Positions 1 to 10,244 are shown, counted from the first letter of the stretch. The stretch: 64,000 nt of DNA from Citrobacter sp. Awk 4 (GCF_028069725.1 NZ_JANEWG010000017.1:21577-85576); one strand, 5' to 3'. Translations and numbers: made by a program. The notes: generated by a model from the letters alone, not told the origin.

Positions 1-16
1 TTTATTGGGTTCTATC

Positions 17-604
17 ATGACGGCGGAAGGCCACCTCCTTTTTTCAATTGCCTGTGCGGTATTTGCCAAAAATGCCGAGCTTACGCCCGTTCTCGCGCAG
101 GGCGACTGGTGGCATATTGTCCCTTCAGCAATTCTGACCTGCCTGTTGCCTGACATTGATCATCCAAAGTCATTACTCGGGCAGCGGTTAAAATGGATCT
201 CCAAACCGATTGCCAGGGCATTTGGTCATCGCGGATTTACTCACAGTCTGTTGGCGGTATTTGCGCTACTAACGACCTTTTATCTCAAAGTCCCCGAGAC
301 CTGGATTATCCCGGCCGACGCCCTGCAGGGCATGGTACTGGGTTACTTAAGCCATATTCTGGCAGATATGCTAACGCCAGCAGGTGTCCCTCTGCTCTGG
401 CCGTGTCGCTGGCGCTTTCGTCTGCCTATACTTGTCCCGCAAAAAGGCAACCAACTGGAGCGCTTTCTCTGTATGGCGCTGTTTGCCTGGGCCGTGTGGA
501 TGCCGCAAACAATCCCCGAAAACAGTGCCGTACGCTGGTCATCGCATATGATCAATACGCTGCAATTTCAATTTAACCGTTTTATAAATCACCAAATTGA
601 TTAG
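17..604 (+). CDS. ydjM: YdjM, inner-membrane metal-dependent hydrolase family protein (DUF457)
   Basis: Membrane protein of the YbcI/DUF457 family, related to metal-dependent hydrolases and linked in E. coli to the LexA regulon; its substrate is unknown. The 195-residue product has an early His-rich pattern (PDIDHPKS near residue 50, then GHRGFTHS) followed by hydrophobic stretches and SHILADMLTPAG, the conserved His/Asp pattern of the family. The ATG at 17 is chosen because E. coli YdjM begins MTAEGH. A TTG four codons upstream is in frame but less likely. The gene is close to the left edge, so its promoter is not in view. Confidence 0.93.
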   Translation: MTAEGHLLFSIACAVFAKNAELTPVLAQGDWWHIVPSAILTCLLPDIDHPKSLLGQRLKWISKPIARAFGHRGFTHSLLAVFALLTTFYLKVPETWIIPADALQGMVLGYLSHILADMLTPAGVPLLWPCRWRFRLPILVPQKGNQLERFLCMALFAWAVWMPQTIPENSAVRWSSHMINTLQFQFNRFINHQID

Positions 605-739
605 TAAATCGACGCAACTGTCATTTTTGGCATAAACAATTCCATTTGAATATAAGAGGCAACTCACAGTTCTGCTAATCTTGCGGCAACAGAATCGCTG
701 TAACGAAGCGACATAGATAAAAAGATCAGGAGAACGGGG

Positions 740-2131
740 ATGAATTTTCCATTAATTGCGAACATCGTGGTGTTCGTTGTGTTGCTGTTTGTGCTGGCGC
801 AAGCCCGTCATAAACAGTGGAGTCTGGCAAAGAAAGTACTGGTGGGTCTGGTTATGGGCGTGGTCTTTGGCCTTGCCCTGCATACGATTTACGGGTCTGA
901 CAGCCAGGTCTTAAAAGATTCAGTTCAGTGGTTCAACATTGTCGGTAACGGCTATGTACAACTGCTACAAATGATTGTTATGCCGCTGGTGTTCGCTTCT
1001 ATCCTGAGCGCAGTAGCACGCCTTCATAACGCCTCTCAACTGGGAAAAATCAGTTTTCTGACCATCGGGACTTTGCTGTTCACCACGCTGATTGCCGCAC
1101 TGGTGGGGGTACTGGTGACCAATTTGTTTGGTCTGACGGCTGAAGGTCTGGTTCAGGGTGGCGCAGAAACCGCGCGTCTGACTGCGATTGAAACCAACTA
1201 TGTGGGCAAAGTGGCCGACCTCAGCGTACCGCAGCTGGTGTTGTCGTTCATCCCGAAAAACCCGTTTGCCGACCTGACCGGAGCGAACCCGACCTCTATC
1301 ATCAGCGTGGTCATTTTCGCTGCGTTCCTCGGCGTTGCGGCGCTGAAACTGCTGAAAGATGACGCACCGAAAGGCGAACGCGTGTTAACCGCCATCGATA
1401 CCCTGCAAAGTTGGGTGATGAAACTGGTACGTCTGGTGATGCAGTTAACGCCTTATGGTGTGCTGGCGCTGATGACCAAAGTCGTGGCGGGCTCTAACCT
1501 GCAGGACATCATCAAACTGGGAAGCTTTGTTGTGGCGTCCTATCTTGGCCTGGCGATTATGTTTGCCGTACACGGCGTTCTGCTTGGCGTCAACGGCGTC
1601 AGCCCGCTGAAATATTTCCGCAAAGTGTGGCCGGTCCTGACCTTTGCCTTTACCAGCCGTTCCAGCGCAGCGTCTATTCCGTTGAACGTTGAAGCGCAAA
1701 CGCGTCGTCTGGGCGTACCGGAATCTATTGCCAGCTTTGCGGCCTCTTTTGGCGCGACAATTGGTCAGAACGGTTGTGCGGGTCTGTACCCGGCAATGCT
1801 GGCCGTGATGGTGGCGCCTACCGTTGGGATTAACCCGTTGGATCCCGTATGGATTGCCACGCTGGTTGGTATTGTCACAGTAAGCTCTGCGGGTGTTGCG
1901 GGTGTGGGTGGCGGTGCGACGTTTGCAGCGTTGATCGTTCTGCCTGCGATGGGACTGCCAGTCACGCTGGTTGCCCTGCTGATTTCCGTCGAACCGCTGA
2001 TCGATATGGGACGTACTGCGCTGAATGTCAGTGGTTCAATGACGGCCGGCACCCTGACCAGTCAATGGCTGAAGCAAACGGATAAAACCATTCTGGACAG
2101 CGAGGATGATGCCGAACTGGCTCACCACTAA
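740..2131 (+). CDS. tcyP: TcyP, L-cystine/cation symporter
   Basis: High-affinity cystine importer of the dicarboxylate/amino acid:cation symporter family (formerly YdjN), located in the inner membrane. The 463-residue protein has multiple hydrophobic segments and the family's Ser-rich re-entrant loop ([12 protein letters not shown] near residue 310) and substrate-site region ([16 protein letters not shown], followed by [13 protein letters not shown]). It is a single gene with its own terminator directly downstream. In E. coli this gene is CysB-controlled; no CysB site was confirmed here. Confidence 0.95.
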   Translation: MNFPLIANIVVFVVLLFVLAQARHKQWSLAKKVLVGLVMGVVFGLALHTIYGSDSQVLKDSVQWFNIVGNGYVQLLQMIVMPLVFASILSAVARLHNASQLGKISFLTIGTLLFTTLIAALVGVLVTNLFGLTAEGLVQGGAETARLTAIETNYVGKVADLSVPQLVLSFIPKNPFADLTGANPTSIISVVIFAAFLGVAALKLLKDDAPKGERVLTAIDTLQSWVMKLVRLVMQLTPYGVLALMTKVVAGSNLQDIIKLGSFVVASYLGLAIMFAVHGVLLGVNGVSPLKYFRKVWPVLTFAFTSRSSAASIPLNVEAQTRRLGVPESIASFAASFGATIGQNGCAGLYPAMLAVMVAPTVGINPLDPVWIATLVGIVTVSSAGVAGVGGGATFAALIVLPAMGLPVTLVALLISVEPLIDMGRTALNVSGSMTAGTLTSQWLKQTDKTILDSEDDAELAHH

Positions 2132-2150
2132 TTCATACCCATGATGTGTA

Positions 2151-2184
2151 AAAACCGCCTGTATCCCCTACAGGCGGTTTTTTT
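2151..2184 (+). terminator. Rho-independent terminator of tcyP
   Basis: A GC-containing hairpin (AAAACCGCCTGTA pairing with TACAGGCGGTTTT around a short C-rich loop) is followed by a run of T. It starts 20 bases after the tcyP stop. Its A-rich left arm would also give T residues on the other strand, so it may serve cedA too. Confidence 0.9.
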
Positions 2185-2192
2185 ATATCCCT

Positions 2193-2435
2193 TTATTCTG
2201 CCAGCTCGTTTTCCTGGCGGATCTGATTTGCCCAGCGCTGCGCCGACTCCGGAACGGTAAACGCAGGCGATCGCTGAAACGACTCCCCTATTAAGACAAA
2301 TGCGACGTATTTTCCACGCAAAATCCACACGTCACGAAATGCGTCCATTTTCATCGCGTGTTCCGGCGGCGCTGGCTCCACGCGAGGAACATAGCTGATA
2401 ACCGGGCGATTTTGTTGGCGAAGAGGTTTCATCAT
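2193..2435 (-). CDS. cedA: CedA, cell division activator
   Basis: Small DNA-binding protein reported in E. coli to relieve division inhibition after chromosome over-replication and to associate with RNA polymerase. The 80-residue product (MMKPLRQQNRP...) matches E. coli CedA almost throughout, including the central RDVWILRGKYVAFVL and SAQRWANQIRQE segments. The start is the first of two adjacent ATG codons, which gives the same length as the E. coli protein. In-frame GTG and TTG codons lie slightly upstream. In E. coli katE lies between chbG and cedA; here only about 0.2 kb separates them. Confidence 0.92.
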   Translation of the reverse strand: MMKPLRQQNRPVISYVPRVEPAPPEHAMKMDAFRDVWILRGKYVAFVLIGESFQRSPAFTVPESAQRWANQIRQENELAE

Positions 2436-2601
2436 CAGTTGTTTCACTAAAGGCAAATTCAAAAAATCAGAAAAACACTATCTTAGCCGATTTTGCCCAC
2501 CGGCGTCCTGTCCTGCGTGCGCAGTGACACACATCGAGGCGATTGCAGGCGAGAGAGTTGAAGGGGAAATAGCGAGCAGCAAACATAAACCGTGGGTGAA
2601 A

Positions 2602-2633
2602 GAAAAAAATGCGGCGCCTTATCGCGCCGCAAA
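2602..2633 (-). terminator. Rho-independent terminator of the chb operon
   Basis: On the minus strand, TGCGGCGC pairs with GCGCCGCA around a six-base loop and is followed by seven T. It lies just past the stop codon of chbG, the last gene of the operon. Confidence 0.9.
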
Positions 2634-2641
2634 CTCAGGCT

Positions 2642-3400
2642 CTACACATCAAGAAAACTGCCGAGACGATACCCACGTTCCGCAATGGCATTTTTCAATG
2701 ACGGGGACGTAAGCACATCAAGCTCAGTCAAGCGGGGGTAACAATAGGCGCTCTGACGAAGAGTATTGTCGACAAAGGCCGGATGACACATAACTTCAAG
2801 CGATGACTCGCCTCTTCCCGCAGAAGCGTCAAGCACCTGCAAAAAGAGTGATTCTGAAATCGCCTCACCATAAAACTCGCTGCTAAACCCTTGCGGGCTT
2901 CGCAGCGCCACCGGCAAATCGGTATCTTTAAATACCGTCTGGCGATCAATTCGCAATGCAACGCCCTGTTGTGCGGCAAAATGCGCCACCAGCGGGAAAA
3001 GTTGCGGGAACATATGGACATGGTGATGGCTGTCCAGATGCGTTGGCGCTTTACCAAACAGTTCTATAAAACGCTGATACTGACATTCCAGTTCATGGGA
3101 AATTTCGTCCAGTGGCAAAGCGTCTTCTTCCGCCATCTGCCAGATCCATTTCCCCAGACGGCCATCACGGGCAAGCCCTGGCATCTGCGTTAACGGTTTC
3201 CCCAGCGTCAGAACAAAATGCATCCCCACCGCAAGTTCAGGGACTTCACGGCGAAGCTGAACAGCATGATCGATAGCGTCACCATTGACCAGCGCAGTCG
3301 TGGAGGTGACTACGCCATGACGAAAACTGTCCACAATGCCGTAGTTTTGCCCTTTGCTTAGACCAAAATCATCCGCATTTACAATCAATAAGCGTTCCAT
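2642..3400 (-). CDS. chbG: ChbG, chitin disaccharide (chito-oligosaccharide) deacetylase
   Basis: Removes an acetyl group from phosphorylated chitobiose or chitotriose in the cytoplasm, a step needed for ChbR induction and ChbF hydrolysis in E. coli. The 252-residue protein belongs to the YdjC family. It shows the metal-site residues Asp10-Asp11 (NADDFG), His61 (GMHFVLT) and His125 in HLDSHHHVH. An AGAGG ribosome-binding site six bases before the ATG at 3400 decides the start over a TTG two codons upstream. It is the last gene of chbBCARFG, 12 bases after chbF. Confidence 0.95.
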   Translation of the reverse strand: MERLLIVNADDFGLSKGQNYGIVDSFRHGVVTSTTALVNGDAIDHAVQLRREVPELAVGMHFVLTLGKPLTQMPGLARDGRLGKWIWQMAEEDALPLDEISHELECQYQRFIELFGKAPTHLDSHHHVHMFPQLFPLVAHFAAQQGVALRIDRQTVFKDTDLPVALRSPQGFSSEFYGEAISESLFLQVLDASAGRGESSLEVMCHPAFVDNTLRQSAYCYPRLTELDVLTSPSLKNAIAERGYRLGSFLDV

Positions 3401-3412
3401 AGCCAACCTCTG

Positions 3413-4762
3413 TTAATGTTCTTTGAGCTTTTCAACGCAGTCGGCAAAATGAGGCAGCCACTTTTCATGCGCCAGAATCAGTTCACGTGCCAGGCTTTCC
3501 GCATCACGGTCAGAATGCACCAGCGGGCTCAGGTTAAGCGCCAGCAAGACATCATTAAATTCGCCACTCAGCGCCGCCTTACTTGCCGCGACTTCAAACC
3601 CTTTAATGGTATAGATAAGTCCCAGCACTTTCTCGTCAAAATGCGTAATACGCGGATGTGGCGTTGCGCCATTGCGTCCTAACGTACAGGTCATTTCCAC
3701 CGCCCAGTCAGCCGGAATATTATCGACATGCCCATGATGCGGGATGTTGACATAATGTTCAGTCTGTTTGTCATTATAAATTGCGTTAATCACTTCACAG
3801 GCGGCGTCGGAATAATATGCCCCACCGCGCTGTTCAAGCTCTTTCGGCTTCACATTAAGTTCTGGATTTTTATAAAGGTCAAAAAGTTGTTTCTCCACTT
3901 TCTGCACCACCTGAGCGCGAGCGCCACCTTTATAATATTCGCCTAATTCAATGGCCAGCATCTCTTTCTGTTTGAAGTAATACAGCAGATAAGAACACGG
4001 CAGCAGATTCAGAGAACGAATTAAACCTTCGCTAAACGGCAGGTCGAAAATATTCTTCACCGTTGAGGCTTTCAACTCACCGGAGGCGACACCGTCGAGA
4101 AGCTCAGCAAACCGTGATTCACCGTTCACCAGCACATCTTTAATAAAGACCATATGGTTCAAACCAAACAGGTCAATAGACAGGTCGTCATCTTCCGATA
4201 ATCTCAGCACGTCATTAATAAACATCTTCATGCCAACCGGAATATTACACACGCCAATAAATTTCTTGAAGCTGGTGTGTCGATAAACGGCTTCAGTCAC
4301 CATTCCTGCCGGGTTGGTAAAGTTAATCACCCATGCATTCGGGCAGAGTTCCTCCACATCTTTGATGATGTCGAAAATAACCGGAATAGTTCGCAGCCCT
4401 TTGAACAAACCGCCTGCACCATTGGTCTCCTGACCAAGATACCCCTGACTGAGTGGAATGCGTTCATCCAGTTCGCGGGCTTTCAGTTGTCCCACGCGCA
4501 ATTGGGTCGTGACAAAGTCAGCCCCTTTTAACGCTTCACGGCGGTCAAGAGTTTTAAACAATTTCATCGGCACGCCAGCTTTGTCGATCATTCGCTGGCA
4601 AAGATCAAAAATAATGTCCAGCTTCTCTTTACCACCGTCAACATCGACCAACCATAATTCGGACACCGGTAATTCGTGATAGCGCTTAATAAAGCCTTCA
4701 AGTAATTCAGGGGTGTAGCTGCTCCCGCCACCAATGGTGACGATCTTTAATTTCTGGCTCAT
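3413..4762 (-). CDS. chbF: ChbF, 6-phospho-beta-glucosidase / monoacetylchitobiose-6-phosphate hydrolase (GH4)
   Basis: Cleaves deacetylated chitobiose-6-phosphate in the cytoplasm. It is a glycoside hydrolase family 4 enzyme that uses NAD+ and a divalent metal. The 449-residue protein begins MSQKLKIVTIGGGSSYTPELLEG, a Rossmann-type NAD-binding start, and holds the family GVCNIPVGM segment that supplies the metal-binding Cys, and the FGLNHM motif. The ATG at 4762 follows an AGGGAGAT site; longer in-frame starts are not supported. It lies between chbR and chbG in the operon. Confidence 0.96.
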   Translation of the reverse strand: MSQKLKIVTIGGGSSYTPELLEGFIKRYHELPVSELWLVDVDGGKEKLDIIFDLCQRMIDKAGVPMKLFKTLDRREALKGADFVTTQLRVGQLKARELDERIPLSQGYLGQETNGAGGLFKGLRTIPVIFDIIKDVEELCPNAWVINFTNPAGMVTEAVYRHTSFKKFIGVCNIPVGMKMFINDVLRLSEDDDLSIDLFGLNHMVFIKDVLVNGESRFAELLDGVASGELKASTVKNIFDLPFSEGLIRSLNLLPCSYLLYYFKQKEMLAIELGEYYKGGARAQVVQKVEKQLFDLYKNPELNVKPKELEQRGGAYYSDAACEVINAIYNDKQTEHYVNIPHHGHVDNIPADWAVEMTCTLGRNGATPHPRITHFDEKVLGLIYTIKGFEVAASKAALSGEFNDVLLALNLSPLVHSDRDAESLARELILAHEKWLPHFADCVEKLKEH

Positions 4763-4888
4763 AATATCTCCCTTCAGTGTAAAAACACTGGCGTGTATTA
4801 TGCTTCGCCCTAATACGGGACAGTCGCATGGCGTCCCGGCATTATTTTCGGGCAAGCTTTAAAATAATTGAGTCGAACAAATAAATCG

Positions 4889-5731
4889 TTATTGATTTAT
4901 TTCAGTCAATCTTTTTCGGTAGCTATTCGGCGTAAATGATGTCAGCTTTTTAAAGGTTTTAATGAACAAGCTTGGGCTACTGTATCCCGCTTCATAAGCG
5001 ATATCTGTCACCGAATAGTTGGTCATTTCCAGCTGTTTTTTCGCAAAGTTGATACGGATTTCATTAATTATCTGCATCGGCGTTTTGCTGTAATACCGCT
5101 GGGTCGCGCGGGTCAGATACTCCTGGGATTTTGCGGACAGGTGTACCATATTTTCCAGCGCGTTTTCGCCAAACCGCGTTTTGTCGTGCATCGCCTCCAC
5201 GGTGGCTTTAAGCCATTGTGGAATATCGCCAATCACCTGCTCTTCCCGGTGGTGCCGTAACCGATTAATGATATAGAAGGTGACCACTTCTATAAATTCA
5301 TCCAGTTCGTTATCACGAAAGTTGAGCGACGCAATCACTGTCTCGATATAGGTGAGAAAGGCGCTGTTAGCGCGATACACCTGCGATGCCACAAAGCAGA
5401 ACGGTAATAAAGGGTGATAATGCTGTTCAAAAAAACGTTTACTGATGCCGACATTCAGAATGCGCGTGGCGCCAAATTCATAAAAACTTTGATGGTGCGA
5501 TCCCAGAGGGATAAAAACAAAGTCTCCACGCTCCAGCAACACCCGCTTGCCGTTGATCTCCTGGTAATAGCGACCGGTTAATACCAGGGTAAACTCGTAG
5601 TAATCATGCTGGTGCAGCCCACTGACACTCTCAGTTTTGTTGTAGATAAACACATGGAAGTTTTTGCCGTTAAAAAGCTGCTGCTCAAAAGCGGTCGCAA
5701 TTTCCGGTGCGTTAACCTGTAGCTGCATCAT
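4889..5731 (-). CDS. chbR: ChbR, AraC-family regulator of the chb operon
   Basis: Dual regulator of chitobiose use that represses without inducer and, with CRP, activates when chitobiose is present. The 280-residue protein has an N-terminal cupin-like sensor ([10 protein letters not shown], then a [12 protein letters not shown] strand). Its C-terminal AraC DNA-binding domain runs from about residue 175 to 280, with the second helix-turn-helix at [24 protein letters not shown]. It is embedded in the operon it controls, 11 bases after chbA. Confidence 0.96.
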   Translation of the reverse strand: MMQLQVNAPEIATAFEQQLFNGKNFHVFIYNKTESVSGLHQHDYYEFTLVLTGRYYQEINGKRVLLERGDFVFIPLGSHHQSFYEFGATRILNVGISKRFFEQHYHPLLPFCFVASQVYRANSAFLTYIETVIASLNFRDNELDEFIEVVTFYIINRLRHHREEQVIGDIPQWLKATVEAMHDKTRFGENALENMVHLSAKSQEYLTRATQRYYSKTPMQIINEIRINFAKKQLEMTNYSVTDIAYEAGYSSPSLFIKTFKKLTSFTPNSYRKRLTEINQ

Positions 5732-5742
5732 ATTACCCCTCG

Positions 5743-6090
5743 CTATTTCAACTTCTCGTGAAGCTCTATCAACTCGGTGACCAGTTCACGCGCCAGCATT
5801 GACGTCATCAGGTGGTCCTGAGCATGCACCAGCACCAGACTGACTTTCATTTTACCTTCACCCTGATCGCCTTCAATCAGTTTCGTCTGTACAAGATGCG
5901 CTTCATTGAGCGCCATGCGTGACTGCTCCATCATCGCTTTTGCGGCTTCAAAATCACCCTGCTTGGCCTGCTTAAGCGCGGCGTATGCCAGGCTGCGCGC
6001 CTGACCCGAATTGATGATAAGCCCCATCACCACTTCTTCAAGTTCTTCCGCTTCTGACTGCGTATCCACAATATTTTCGAGATCGATCAT
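5743..6090 (-). CDS. chbA: ChbA, PTS system chitobiose EIIA component
   Basis: Phosphocarrier of the lactose/cellobiose-type EIIA family that passes phosphate from HPr to ChbB. The 115-residue, mostly helical protein carries the phosphorylation-site His89 in LVLVHAQDH. The ATG at 6090 has an AGAGGA site seven bases upstream; in-frame codons further upstream run into the intergenic sequence and are unsupported. It follows chbC. Confidence 0.96.
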   Translation of the reverse strand: MIDLENIVDTQSEAEELEEVVMGLIINSGQARSLAYAALKQAKQGDFEAAKAMMEQSRMALNEAHLVQTKLIEGDQGEGKMKVSLVLVHAQDHLMTSMLARELVTELIELHEKLK

Positions 6091-6139
6091 AATCCGTCCT
6101 CTGGTTTGTCCCGGCATGGCTGGCCATGCCGGACTCAAT

Positions 6140-7498
6140 TTAGAATTTCAGTGCGTTGGCAATATCTTCTTCGCTTTCTTCTTCATCAATCGCGTTCTGT
6201 GCCTTGTTGGCAACTACCACGAACGGCAGATAAATCAGCGTGGCAACGCCTAAGTTGAACAGTGCGACCAGCAGAGCAGCGACACTACCGTTAGTGTTAA
6301 AGAATGCCCCTAACCCGGTTGGCATCGTCCACGGCGCGATGTTGGTAATCGGCGGGATAATCCCCATGTAATAGGCCACCAGCGTGATACCGGCCAGAAT
6401 CGGTTGTACCAGGATGAATGGAATAAACATCACCGGGTTCATGATAATTGGCAAACCAAACAGGATCGGTTCGTTAATCTGGAAGATACCGGAAGGCAGC
6501 GCCAGTTTCGCAACCTGACGATAATCCGCACGACGCGATGCCAGGAAGATAGCAATAATCAGACCCAGAGTTGCCCCGCTGCCGCCGAGGAAGATGTAGG
6601 AGTCCAGCATGGGTTTTGCCCACACATGGAACGTCTTACCGGCTTCCAGCGCCGCATCTACGGAACCAAACTGTTGGTAGATTGCGATGTTTTCCAGAGC
6701 CCAGGGGGTCATGATGCCGCTGTCCAGCGCTGTCAGCGCCAGTGAACCGTGAATACCGAAGAACCACAGCAGCGGAACAAAAAGAACATATGCCCACCCC
6801 ACCACACTGCCCAGCGACGCCAGCGGTGTAGAAATGGTGTCCATAATAATCTGGTGGAAGTTTGAACCGTAATTCGACAGCGCCCAGGCAATGATCCCCA
6901 TAATAGAGAGAATAATGAAACCTGGAATTAATGCCGAGAATGAACGTGAAACTGAAGTAGGCACGCTGTCCGGTAATTTAATCACCCAGTTGCGGTGAAC
7001 AATAAAGGTAAACATTTCGGCCACGACCAGGCCAATAATAATACCGGAGATAATATTGGCGCCGCCTAACCAGTTTGCCCCCACCGCATAGGCTTCACCT
7101 ACACTGTATGGCGTTACGGTCATAAAGGCTGCGACAGATAACAGTCCTGCGGCCAGTGAATCGACTTTACGCTCTTCTGCCAGCGCCATGCCGATAAAGA
7201 ATGGCGCCATCAGGGACATAATACCTAGCGTACCGTTATAGACGTTTCCGCCGATGCCTTTCAGACTGTTCAAATTCTCAATCGTCGATGCATCAAGCCG
7301 AATGCCTAATGAATAAAAAAACGACCCCTCCCCAAAGCTAAGGAAAACGTTATTGATCAAGACAAACATGGCCCCGGCAAGGGTCAGCGGCATTAAGCGA
7401 ATAAAGCCGTTTTTGATTGCATTGACGTGTGGCTGCTTTCCTATTTTAACAGCGAAAGGAAGGAGTACCTTTTCAAGTGAAGCAATAGCGTTACTCAT
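6140..7498 (-). CDS. chbC: ChbC, PTS system N,N'-diacetylchitobiose EIIC permease
   Basis: Membrane channel component that imports chitobiose with phosphorylation by ChbB. The 452-residue protein has about ten hydrophobic segments and the EIIC signature [11 protein letters not shown] near residue 350, which contributes the sugar-binding Glu. The C-terminus is acidic and soluble ([15 protein letters not shown]). Between chbB and chbC is a 79-base spacer holding the ChiX pairing site and a small hairpin. Confidence 0.96.
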   Translation of the reverse strand: MSNAIASLEKVLLPFAVKIGKQPHVNAIKNGFIRLMPLTLAGAMFVLINNVFLSFGEGSFFYSLGIRLDASTIENLNSLKGIGGNVYNGTLGIMSLMAPFFIGMALAEERKVDSLAAGLLSVAAFMTVTPYSVGEAYAVGANWLGGANIISGIIIGLVVAEMFTFIVHRNWVIKLPDSVPTSVSRSFSALIPGFIILSIMGIIAWALSNYGSNFHQIIMDTISTPLASLGSVVGWAYVLFVPLLWFFGIHGSLALTALDSGIMTPWALENIAIYQQFGSVDAALEAGKTFHVWAKPMLDSYIFLGGSGATLGLIIAIFLASRRADYRQVAKLALPSGIFQINEPILFGLPIIMNPVMFIPFILVQPILAGITLVAYYMGIIPPITNIAPWTMPTGLGAFFNTNGSVAALLVALFNLGVATLIYLPFVVVANKAQNAIDEEESEEDIANALKF

Positions 7499-7516
7499 AG
7501 AAAAATACCCTTAAAT

Positions 7517-7537
7517 ACCGCAATAAAATATTGCGGT
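7517..7537 (-). other. Small intercistronic hairpin between chbB and chbC
   Basis: ACCGCAATA pairs perfectly with TATTGCGGT across a three-base loop, with no T run after it. It lies between the ChiX site and the chbC start. It could stabilise mRNA ends or shape access to the ChiX site; the role is inferred only from position. Confidence 0.6.
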
Positions 7538-7545
7538 GAATGTTT

Positions 7546-7566
7546 ATGAAATAACTCTTTGACGGG
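7546..7566 (-). promoter_or_regulatory. ChiX (MicM) sRNA pairing site in the chbB-chbC spacer
   Basis: In mRNA sense the 21-base segment opens with CCCGTCAAAGAG and ends ATTTCAT. From my memory of E. coli ChiX, this is complementary to the sRNA seed region at all but two central positions. In Salmonella and E. coli the chbBC intercistronic RNA is the known trap that binds ChiX, triggers its decay and so relieves repression of the chitoporin gene. Position and complementarity agree with that role; chiX itself is not in this window. Confidence 0.8.
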
Positions 7567-7577
7567 AAAATTTAAAA

Positions 7578-7898
7578 TTAATGCGCAGCGGCTTTTTTAA
7601 TTGCTGCAACAGCAGCCTTAAGCACGCCTAAACCATCGACTTTGCCATACAGCAGCGAGTCAATTACTTCTACAGGTTTGCCTGGCAACAAACGTTGAAT
7701 TTCAGGCAACATATAAGCAATTTGAGGACCTAATAAAACGACATCTGCAACAGGTCCCTTTTCTCCGGCCAGTGTCTCAGGAAATGCTTCAATAACGACC
7801 GGAACTTCATATTTCTCAGCCTGGGCACGCATTTTCGATACCAGTAACGATGTCGACATGCCCGCAGAACAAAACAGATAAATGTGTTTCTTTTCCAT
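7578..7898 (-). CDS. chbB: ChbB, PTS system chitobiose EIIB component
   Basis: Phosphotransfer protein of the lactose-type EIIB family that takes phosphate from ChbA and phosphorylates chitobiose as it enters through ChbC. The 106-residue product carries the phosphorylated Cys10 in FCSAGMSTS. The ATG at 7898 follows an AGGAA site; a longer in-frame start five codons up is not needed. It is the first gene of chbBCARFG. Confidence 0.96.
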   Translation of the reverse strand: MEKKHIYLFCSAGMSTSLLVSKMRAQAEKYEVPVVIEAFPETLAGEKGPVADVVLLGPQIAYMLPEIQRLLPGKPVEVIDSLLYGKVDGLGVLKAAVAAIKKAAAH

Positions 7899-8105
7899 AA
7901 AAACGTTCCTCATGTGCGATTATCTGTCAGCCAGACATTGCGCAAGCCTTAACCTGCATCCATGCCCTGGGTAACTTGCGTAACCGAAATTACTTTTTTA
8001 GGTGGCTGAAATGAGTATACGGTATCGAACCTGTGGATGGTATTTCCTTGACCTTTCAAATTGTCTCTCATTGACCTTGCGTTATGACTACCCTCACATT
8101 TTAGG

Positions 8106-8130
8106 CAAATAATTCGCGATAATAAATAAG
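8106..8130 (-). promoter_or_regulatory. Candidate NagC-type operator upstream of chbB
   Basis: An AT-rich, imperfect inverted repeat centred on CGCG (AAATAATTCGCGATAATAAA) lies about 210 bases upstream of the chbB start. E. coli chb is repressed jointly by NagC and ChbR, and NagC sites are AT-rich palindromes around a central CG. The match was judged by eye and is weak evidence. The rest of 7899-8140 must hold the chb promoter, but I could not place its -10 and -35 confidently. Confidence 0.35.
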
Positions 8131-8143
8131 ATTATCATCGCCA

Positions 8144-8170
8144 TAAAAAAACCGGCGCAGTGGCCGGTTC
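8144..8170 (-). terminator. Rho-independent terminator of osmE
   Basis: On the minus strand AACCGGC and GCCGGTT form a hairpin followed by seven T. It lies about 30 bases past the osmE stop. Confidence 0.88.
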
Positions 8171-8200
8171 TCTCAGATGCTCAGGCATTAGGCAGGGGGA

Positions 8201-8539
8201 CTACTTACCTGTCTGCGGGTCGGTGTCATACTCTTCACAGGTTTGGTAACCTGAGTTAATGACATGTCCGGTGTCGTCCAGCGCGACAAAATAGCTTTCT
8301 ATTTTATCATCCCGTTGACCCAGAATGTAAGTCTGGCAACTACCACGAGCATGAGTCATGCTCACTTCGGAATAAGGTTTCCCGGCAACTTGTTCAACCT
8401 GCGCCCGGCTCATACCTTTCTTCACATCTTTGACGACAGGCTGTACAAATTGGTCTTTGGTACGATCATACGCCGTACACCCTGCCAGCATCGTCATTAC
8501 GGCCGCTGCGCTTAGAATTCCTGCCATTTTCTTGTTCAT
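8201..8539 (-). CDS. osmE: OsmE, osmotically inducible lipoprotein
   Basis: Envelope lipoprotein of the SmpA/OmlA (BamE-like) family, induced by osmotic stress and stationary phase in E. coli. The 112-residue protein has a signal peptide ending in the lipobox LAGC, with acylated Cys21. A BamE-type domain follows ([17 protein letters not shown]). It is monocistronic and divergent from nadE. Confidence 0.95.
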   Translation of the reverse strand: MNKKMAGILSAAAVMTMLAGCTAYDRTKDQFVQPVVKDVKKGMSRAQVEQVAGKPYSEVSMTHARGSCQTYILGQRDDKIESYFVALDDTGHVINSGYQTCEEYDTDPQTGK

Positions 8540-8765
8540 TTTCCGTCCTCTTGTTTATCAGCGTGTTAGATAAGCCTGGAATACATCAAACCATTTTTCA
8601 AGCTTACTATTTCTACGATACGTGTTTCGGAAAAATCTCTTTAAACAAAATGTTCTCTTTTTAGGCCGTAAATTGCGCCACTCGCGCCAGTGAGCCTTGT
8701 CGTTTACGCAGCAAAGCGTTAGCTTTAACGCATCATGGTTATTTTAATCGTTTCGGAGGGGTTGA

Positions 8766-9602
8766 ATGACTCTGCAGCAAAAGATTATCCAGGCGCTTGG
8801 CGCAAAACCGCATATTAATGCCGAAGAAGAAATTCGCCGCAGCGTGGATTTTATCAAATCCTATCTGAGCACCTACCCCTTTTTGAAGTCGCTGGTCCTG
8901 GGGATAAGTGGCGGTCAGGACTCAACGTTGACCGGTAAATTATGCCAGATGGCGATAACGGAGTTGCGGGAAGAAACGGGTAATACGAGTCTGCAATTTA
9001 TTGCCGTGCGTCTGCCTTATGGCGTACAGGCTGATGAACAAGACTGTCAGGATGCTATCACCTTTATTCAACCTGACCGCGTATTGACCGTCAATATCAA
9101 AGGCGCGGTGCTGGCCAGCGAACAGGCGTTGCGCGAAGCGGGCATTGAGTTGAGTGATTTTGTGCGTGGCAACGAGAAAGCCCGTGAACGGATGAAAGCA
9201 CAGTACAGCATCGCCGGAATGACCAGCGGCGTCGTGGTGGGGACCGATCATGCGGCAGAAGCGCTGACCGGGTTCTTTACCAAATACGGTGACGGCGGTA
9301 CCGATATCAATCCTATTTTCCGACTGAATAAGCGTCAGGGGAAGCAACTGCTTGCCGCCCTGGGCTGTCCGGAGCATTTATATAAGAAAGCGCCTACCGC
9401 CGATCTCGAAGACGATCGCCCTTCGCTTCCTGATGAAGCCGCGTTAGGCGTCACCTATGACAATATTGATGATTATCTGGAAGGCAAAACGCTGGCGGCC
9501 GAAACGGCAAAAATTATTGAAGGCTGGTATTTAAAGACGGAGCACAAGCGCCGCACACCGATTACCGTCTTTGATGATTTCTGGAAAAAAAGCGAGATCT
9601 GA
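8766..9602 (+). CDS. nadE: NadE, NH3-dependent NAD+ synthetase
   Basis: Last step of NAD synthesis: ATP-dependent amidation of deamido-NAD with ammonia. The 278-residue protein has the PP-loop ATP pyrophosphatase motif SGGQDST at 48-54 and the second nucleotide/substrate segment [20 protein letters not shown]. It lacks the glutaminase domain of the long NadE forms. An AGG-rich site precedes the ATG. Unlike E. coli, cho is not found downstream; ves follows directly. Confidence 0.96.
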   Translation: MTLQQKIIQALGAKPHINAEEEIRRSVDFIKSYLSTYPFLKSLVLGISGGQDSTLTGKLCQMAITELREETGNTSLQFIAVRLPYGVQADEQDCQDAITFIQPDRVLTVNIKGAVLASEQALREAGIELSDFVRGNEKARERMKAQYSIAGMTSGVVVGTDHAAEALTGFFTKYGDGGTDINPIFRLNKRQGKQLLAALGCPEHLYKKAPTADLEDDRPSLPDEAALGVTYDNIDDYLEGKTLAAETAKIIEGWYLKTEHKRRTPITVFDDFWKKSEI

Positions 9603-9612
9603 CCGTCACGTC

Positions 9613-9642
9613 AGGCCGGATAGCGCGTCCTCTATTCGGCCT
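9613..9642. repeat. REP-like palindrome between nadE and ves
   Basis: AGGCCGGAT and ATTCGGCCT form an imperfect inverted repeat of REP character between two convergent genes. It may act as transcript-end protection for nadE; no T run follows. Confidence 0.55.
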
Positions 9643-9668
9643 GCCATTGTCTGCTACGCAGTGTGAAA

Positions 9669-10244
9669 TTATTGCACCGACGCTGGCGCATGGCCCGCCA
9701 ACCAGGTTATTTCGCTAAACAGCAGTTTTCCCTCAGATTTCAACAACCGCAGCGTATGCCGTCCATCATCCCAGCAGGCACCTTGATCGGCCGTCAGTAA
9801 TTTTTCACCCAACTGCCAGGCCCCACTAATGACAAACACCACGCCACCGCGTGAGCCAAATGTCGTAAAGGAGCGATCGGCGACTCTGACTTTCGCCTGG
9901 CAACAATCGCGGCGGGTCATAATATTGAAATCCATCGACATTTTCCCCTCCGTCAGTTTCGCTTTCACCGCATGCTCGCCCGCAAAGGTAAACGGCTGAT
10001 ACTGTTTAAGAGTGTGGGTAAAGGTATTGCCGCCGTCCAGAGTGACCTCTCCCCCTTCCAGCAACGTAATCACGCGCTCCACCCCAGGGAAAAGCGCGAA
10101 TTCGCCGTTTCCGGCAATGGAAGCAATGCTCGCACGCCAGTGAAAATCACGTGTTGCCGGAGGAAAACAGCAAATTTCTCGCGTTTCACCCGCCCCATTA
10201 CGCCAGAGGTTTACCGGCATTTTACGGATATCAAAGTATTCCAT
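9669..10244 (-). CDS. ves: Ves, HutD-family cupin protein, cold/environmental stress
   Basis: HutD/Ves-family protein with a bicupin fold, described in E. coli as cold- and stress-induced; its biochemical role is unresolved. The 191-residue protein begins [24 protein letters not shown], the family signature, with [16 protein letters not shown] in the second half. The ATG at 10244 sits five bases after AGGAG and is preferred over the overlapping GTG two codons up. Confidence 0.93.
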   Translation of the reverse strand: MEYFDIRKMPVNLWRNGAGETREICCFPPATRDFHWRASIASIAGNGEFALFPGVERVITLLEGGEVTLDGGNTFTHTLKQYQPFTFAGEHAVKAKLTEGKMSMDFNIMTRRDCCQAKVRVADRSFTTFGSRGGVVFVISGAWQLGEKLLTADQGACWDDGRHTLRLLKSEGKLLFSEITWLAGHAPASVQ

